From assembly GCA_947451145.1 (NCBI GenBank), contig CANFXW010000005.1:1-64000 (forward strand): a stretch of 64,000 bases of DNA, in the 5' to 3' direction. Position numbers and translations under genes: made by a program. Shown one piece after another: positions 60,472 to 64,000 of this stretch. The notes under the pieces were generated by a model. It saw nothing but the letters and a program-made list of their open reading frames with translations. It was not told the DNA's origin and did no database searches. Position 1 is the first letter of the stretch, and every line of letters starts with the position of its first letter. Origin of the DNA: Sphingomonadaceae bacterium (lineage in GTDB: Bacteria > Pseudomonadota > Alphaproteobacteria > Sphingomonadales > Sphingomonadaceae).

Positions 60472-61245
60472 ATGACCGTTGCTTCGCTTCGCCGTCGCAG
60501 GTGTTCCGTAGTTCGGATTGCCGTTCGGCTGCGCCTTCACCTTCTCCTTCCCGGCACTTGCTTCGCTCTCGGCCTAGCAGCGGCAACTTCTCCGGTTGCC
60601 GCAGTTGCGACGATACCTGACCAGTTTGCAGCGCATCCTTATGCGCCGCATGTCGCTGAGGCATCGGAGCGCTTCGGCATTCCCGAGCTCTGGATATGGG
60701 CGGTGATGCGGGCGGAAAGTCGCGGCAATTCGCGTGCGGTTTCGCCTGCAGGAGCCATAGGCCTGATGCAGATCATGCCCGGCACTTGGTCGATGCTGAG
60801 CGCGCAGCATGGCCTTGGTTCTGACCCGTTCGATGTGCGTGCGAACATCCTTGGAGGTGCGGCCTATCTGCGCGCCATGTGGGATCGGTATCGCAATGTC
60901 AGCTTGATGCTGGCGGCCTACAATGCGGGACCAGGCCGTGCCGATGACTATGCTGCCGGTCGTCGCAGTCTTCCGGCAGAAACCGTCAACTACGTCGCCC
61001 AGATCGCGCCAAGTCTTGGAATGGCCAGCATCGCTTCGCCTGCTGCCATGCCACCTGCCAATGCTCATCCCTGGCGTCAGGCTACATTGTTCACACCGCG
61101 CGGGGATGGAGAAGCGAGCAGCAATGACGGTACGGCCGATGTGCAGCCACAGCGCACCCAGCTTACGTCGCCGTCGGCCTCTTTGCCGTCACCGAACCCC
61201 GCGCCGCACCCCCTGTTTGTGTCGCTTTCACCGCGAAATCCGTGA
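60472..61245 (+). CDS. Lytic transglycosylase of the transfer system
   Basis: A 257-residue protein with a signal peptide (residues ~15-44) and an SLT lytic transglycosylase domain: catalytic Glu in VMRAESRGNSRAVSPAGAIGLMQIMPGTW, then GGAAYLRAMWDRYRNVSLMLAAYNAGPGRADDYA. The last ~70 residues are Pro/Ser-rich and disordered. It opens peptidoglycan for conjugation-machine assembly. ATG 60472 starts 3 bases after the DUF736 stop. Confidence 0.9.
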   Translation: MTVASLRRRRCSVVRIAVRLRLHLLLPGTCFALGLAAATSPVAAVATIPDQFAAHPYAPHVAEASERFGIPELWIWAVMRAESRGNSRAVSPAGAIGLMQIMPGTWSMLSAQHGLGSDPFDVRANILGGAAYLRAMWDRYRNVSLMLAAYNAGPGRADDYAAGRRSLPAETVNYVAQIAPSLGMASIASPAAMPPANAHPWRQATLFTPRGDGEASSNDGTADVQPQRTQLTSPSASLPSPNPAPHPLFVSLSPRNP

Positions 61246-61480
61246 TGGGTTACTCCAGCGCATCTCTGACGGTTCGGGCGTCGTGTCGGAAAGGTACGGC
61301 GGGGAGGCGTGTGTTTGAGCGACAGGGCAATTTTGGAGGGCAAGATAAAAGGAGTGCCAGCACCTGGCCCTCATGTGGTTGTTGTAGTGCGATAATTTCG
61401 TATGGCACCGGACATAACCGGCCATACAATGTTTCCCACGCGCCCGGAAATCTGCCGCGCAATCGTCTGGCACCTTCAAA
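61246..61480 (+). other. Candidate origin of transfer region with hairpin
   Basis: No gene in 235 bases before the relaxase. A hairpin at 61399-61426 pairs GTATGG...CCGG with CCGGCCATAC (2-base bulge, 6-base loop ACATAA). A smaller GCCAG/CTGGC pair lies near 61360. oriT regions usually sit next to the relaxase gene and carry such repeats; I see no nic sequence I can name. Confidence 0.45.
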
Positions 61481-63235
61481 ATGAGCCGCGACGACAATGA
61501 ATTTCGGGTGCGGCCGGGAAGAAGCAGGGACAGCGGTGCAGCCTCTGGACGGCGAAGCCAGAAGCTGGCGGCTCAGGTCCAGCGTGCCGCCAACAAGGCG
61601 GGCCATGCGGGTTCACGGCGAGCGGGTCTGAAACGCGGCAGCGGTAGCGGCAAAGCCGCGCGCGGGCGTCGGACGGTTGCCGCGATGCGCCGCACACCTG
61701 GCCAACGCCGCGTTACTGTCATGGCGCGCATCGCTCGCCATAAAGGTGCGCATTACCGCGCCGCACCGCTGGCAAAGCACATCAAGTATCTTGAGCGTGA
61801 CGGCGTGTCCCGCGACGGGCGTGATGCTACAATGTTTGATGCGCGGACTGATGGAGCGGACCGCGATGCCTTTGCAGCTCGTTGCGAAGATGACCGGCAC
61901 CACTTTCGCTTCATCGTCTCGCCCGAAGATGCCGGGGACATGGAAGACCTGCGCAGCTTCACCCGCGAATTGATGGCCGATGCAGCCAAGGATCTGGGCA
62001 CCGAACTGGACTGGGTCGCCGTTGACCATTGGAACACCGACAATCCGCACATCCATGTGCTGGTGCGCGGCGTTGCCAGTGACGGCACCGATCTTGTCAT
62101 TGACCGGGGCTATATCAGCGAAGGTCTGCGGTTCCGGGCGGAAGAGCGGGTGACGCTCGAACTGGGGCCGCGCACCGAGCTGGACATCCGCACCGCGCTC
62201 GAACGCGAGGTCGATGCAGAGCGCTGGACCAGTCTTGACCGGCAGCTTGAACGCTTGGGTCAGGATACCGCAGGCCTTGTTGATCTGCGTCCAGGCGGCG
62301 ACGCCAATCCCGAAATGCGCCGGCTGCTGCTGGGCCGCGCCGCCAAACTGGAACAGCTGGGACTGGCAGCACGCGAAGGGCCTGCGGTGTGGGCGCTGGA
62401 GCCCGGTGCCGAAACCACATTGCGCGATCTTTCGGTGCGCAACGACATCATCAAGACGATGCACAATGCCGTGAGCCGCGACGGCGGGCGGTTTGATGTA
62501 TCGGTATTGGCCCTGCATCAGGACGTTCCAAGCGAACCAGTCATCGGACGCCTGGTCGAACGTGGCCTTCACGATGAACTGACGGAGAGCGCCTATGCCA
62601 TCGTCGACGGCGTCGATGGTCGCACGCACCATCTGCGGTTCAAGGACATGGAGATGACCGGCGACGCCAAAGCCGGATCGATCGTCGAACTGCGCTCATG
62701 GGAGGATGCCAAAGGGCATGACCGGCTGTCGCTCGCCACACGATCAGACATACCCCTCGAGGCACAGATCAAAGCACCCGGCGCGACGTGGCTTGATCGC
62801 CAGCTTGTTGCCCGCGATCCCGTGGCAACGGGCAATGGCTTCGGGCGCGAGGTGCGCGACGCCTTGGATGCCCGCGCCAGCCATCTCGAAACGCAGGGTC
62901 TTGCCCGTCGGCAGGGCCAGCAGGTCATCCTTGCTCAAGATCTCGTCGGGACGCTGAAGAATCAGGAACTGACGGCCGCCACGCAGGCCATCGCCGCGCG
63001 CACGGGACTTGAGCACAAACCGTCGGGCGCAGGCGACTATGTCAGCGGCATCTACCGGGAGCGGGTGACGCTTTCGACGGGCCGCTTCGCGATGATCGAC
63101 GAAGGGCTGGGCTTCCAGCTCGTGCCCTGGCGCCCGGCGCTCGATCAGCACCTCGGCCAACACATCACCGGCACCATGTCGCCGGGCGGTTCTGTCGACT
63201 GGGCCTTGGGCCGCGGACGCGGGATCAGCCTTTGA
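61481..63235 (+). CDS. VirD2-like relaxase (DUF3363-type mobilisation nuclease)
   Basis: A 584-residue protein: a basic N-terminus (SRRAGLKRGSGSGKAARGRRT), a relaxase domain with the catalytic region GAHYRAAPLAKHIKYLERDGV and the metal motif NPHIHVLVRG (HxH), and a long C-terminal DUF3363 domain ending RGRGISL. It nicks the transfer origin and pilots the strand into the recipient. It follows the oriT-like hairpin and precedes traG, the classic transfer-gene order. Confidence 0.93.
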   Translation: MSRDDNEFRVRPGRSRDSGAASGRRSQKLAAQVQRAANKAGHAGSRRAGLKRGSGSGKAARGRRTVAAMRRTPGQRRVTVMARIARHKGAHYRAAPLAKHIKYLERDGVSRDGRDATMFDARTDGADRDAFAARCEDDRHHFRFIVSPEDAGDMEDLRSFTRELMADAAKDLGTELDWVAVDHWNTDNPHIHVLVRGVASDGTDLVIDRGYISEGLRFRAEERVTLELGPRTELDIRTALEREVDAERWTSLDRQLERLGQDTAGLVDLRPGGDANPEMRRLLLGRAAKLEQLGLAAREGPAVWALEPGAETTLRDLSVRNDIIKTMHNAVSRDGGRFDVSVLALHQDVPSEPVIGRLVERGLHDELTESAYAIVDGVDGRTHHLRFKDMEMTGDAKAGSIVELRSWEDAKGHDRLSLATRSDIPLEAQIKAPGATWLDRQLVARDPVATGNGFGREVRDALDARASHLETQGLARRQGQQVILAQDLVGTLKNQELTAATQAIAARTGLEHKPSGAGDYVSGIYRERVTLSTGRFAMIDEGLGFQLVPWRPALDQHLGQHITGTMSPGGSVDWALGRGRGISL

Positions 63236-63269
63236 CCCTCATTCACCCCCTCATCAGGAGCAACCTTCA

Positions 63270-64000
63270 ATGAACGCCACCCGTATTCTCTGGGGTCAGG
63301 TCATCGCCGTCATCAGCGTCACCTTGCTTGGCATCTGGTCTGCCACCCAATGGACGGCCCACGCCCTTGCGCATCAACCCGAGCTCGGCGAGCCGTGGTT
63401 CTGGCTTGGACCTTGGCCAATCTACCCGCCTTATGCCTTCTTCTGGTGGTGGTTCTCGTTCGACGCCTATGCGCCAAAGATCTTCCAGACCGGGGCATCC
63501 ATCGCGGTCTCGGGTGCCATGGCCGCCATAGTCATCGCGATCGCAATGTCGGTGTGGCGCGCGCGGGAGGAGAAGCAGTCAGAGACCTACGGTTCCGCGC
63601 GCTGGGCGACCGACAGGGAAATCCGCAAGGCTGGCCTTCTGAAACAGGACGGCGTGGTGATCGGCTCGCACAAGAACCGGTATCTGCGGCACAATGGCCC
63701 CGAGCATATTCTCTGCTTTGCGCCGACCCGTTCCGGCAAAGGCGTTGGTCTCGTCATCCCGTCGCTGCTCGCCTGGCCGGGCAGTTGCATCGTCCACGAT
63801 ATCAAAGGCGAGAACTGGGATCTGACGGCGGGCTTTCGCGCGCGGCATGGCCGCGTCCTGCTGTTCGATCCGACCAACCCCGCATCCAACCCCTACAATC
63901 CGCTGCTCGAAGTCCGGAAGGGCGATTGGGAGGTGCGTGACGCCCAGAACATCGCAGACATATTGATCGACCCCGAAGGATCACTGGAAAAGCGCACGCA
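63270..64000 (+). CDS. traG: Conjugative coupling protein TraG/VirD4, 3' end beyond the window
   Basis: The first ~243 residues of a type IV coupling ATPase are visible. It has three N-terminal membrane segments (~8-30, ~50-66 and ~75-95), then a Walker A in CFAPTRSGKGVGLVIPSLLAW (about residue 158) and VHDIKGENWDLTAGFRA. It pulls the relaxase-DNA complex to the secretion channel. ATG 63270 has CAGGAG before it. The usual length is about 650 residues. Confidence 0.93.
   Translation, partial: MNATRILWGQVIAVISVTLLGIWSATQWTAHALAHQPELGEPWFWLGPWPIYPPYAFFWWWFSFDAYAPKIFQTGASIAVSGAMAAIVIAIAMSVWRAREEKQSETYGSARWATDREIRKAGLLKQDGVVIGSHKNRYLRHNGPEHILCFAPTRSGKGVGLVIPSLLAWPGSCIVHDIKGENWDLTAGFRARHGRVLLFDPTNPASNPYNPLLEVRKGDWEVRDAQNIADILIDPEGSLEKRT

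Noticed and set aside
61242..61484. An 80-codon frame before the relaxase
   Set aside because: It lies across the oriT-like hairpin, with no homology I recognise and unusual composition.
53750..64000. Integrase or transposase in the island part of the window
   Set aside because: No frame shows the tyrosine-recombinase R-H-R-Y pattern, serine-recombinase or DDE motifs; the integrase is probably at the other end.

Overview
The window is GC-rich chromosomal DNA from an alphaproteobacterium, most likely a member of the Sphingomonadales. This rests on the gene set rather than on any alignment: a two-piece metH behind a fused ArsR-methyltransferase regulator, a CycM-like anchored cytochrome c, a proteobacterial retropepsin, an alphaproteobacterial-type serC-serA pair, many sphingomonad-style palindromic intergenic repeats, and a conjugative island carrying DUF736 and DUF2840 genes. 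Species cannot be named from this window.

Positions 1-53749 look like ordinary core chromosome. From left to right they hold: aconitase (cut by the window edge); a DMT-family permease; two convergent L,D-transpeptidase-type genes; three GNAT acetyltransferases, a periplasmic aspartic protease and ispG; a six-gene operon (DUF4129, DUF4350, MoxR ATPase, DUF58, SpoIIM-like, RDD); pheA; a CycM-like cytochrome c; an M1 aminopeptidase; a pabB-pabC fusion with an aminotransferase, an RluA pseudouridine synthase and arfB; two small lipoproteins; the methionine block (ArsR-methyltransferase, metF, metH part 1, a small membrane protein, metH part 2); a lipase-like hydrolase; serC-serA; hisZ; an esterase; and purA. 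An AT-rich insert with a coiled-coil/pentapeptide membrane protein follows. Next come a HTH regulator, a nitrobindin-like barrel, a low-molecular-weight phosphatase, pbpC, a nuclease, a nucleoside transporter, a queuosine-precursor transporter, argB, yggT, folD, a SnoaL-like secreted protein, marC, a LON-domain protein and a CnoX-like thioredoxin.

At 53675-53749 lies tRNA-Gly(GCC). Everything to its right (53750-64000) is accessory and reads as one end of an integrative conjugative or replicating island. It has small membrane and DUF736 proteins, an XRE regulator, a regulator broken by an apparent +1 frameshift, an AlpA-like HTH, a RepA-type initiator followed by iteron-like repeats and a perfect DnaA box, DUF2840, the TraF peptidase, a second DUF736, a lytic transglycosylase, a VirD2-like relaxase with an oriT-like hairpin in front, and the start of TraG/VirD4. 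The order recalls Tn4371-type elements. The integrase, the Trb genes, any cargo and the other attachment site would lie beyond 64000.

The most interesting items are the small foreign-looking membrane protein translated between the two halves of metH, the AT-rich seven-heptad coiled-coil/pentapeptide gene, the palindromic operator before the methionine operon, the probable island origin of replication and transfer origin, the frameshifted island regulator, and the tRNA-Gly junction with its repeated ATTGTCTCC motifs.
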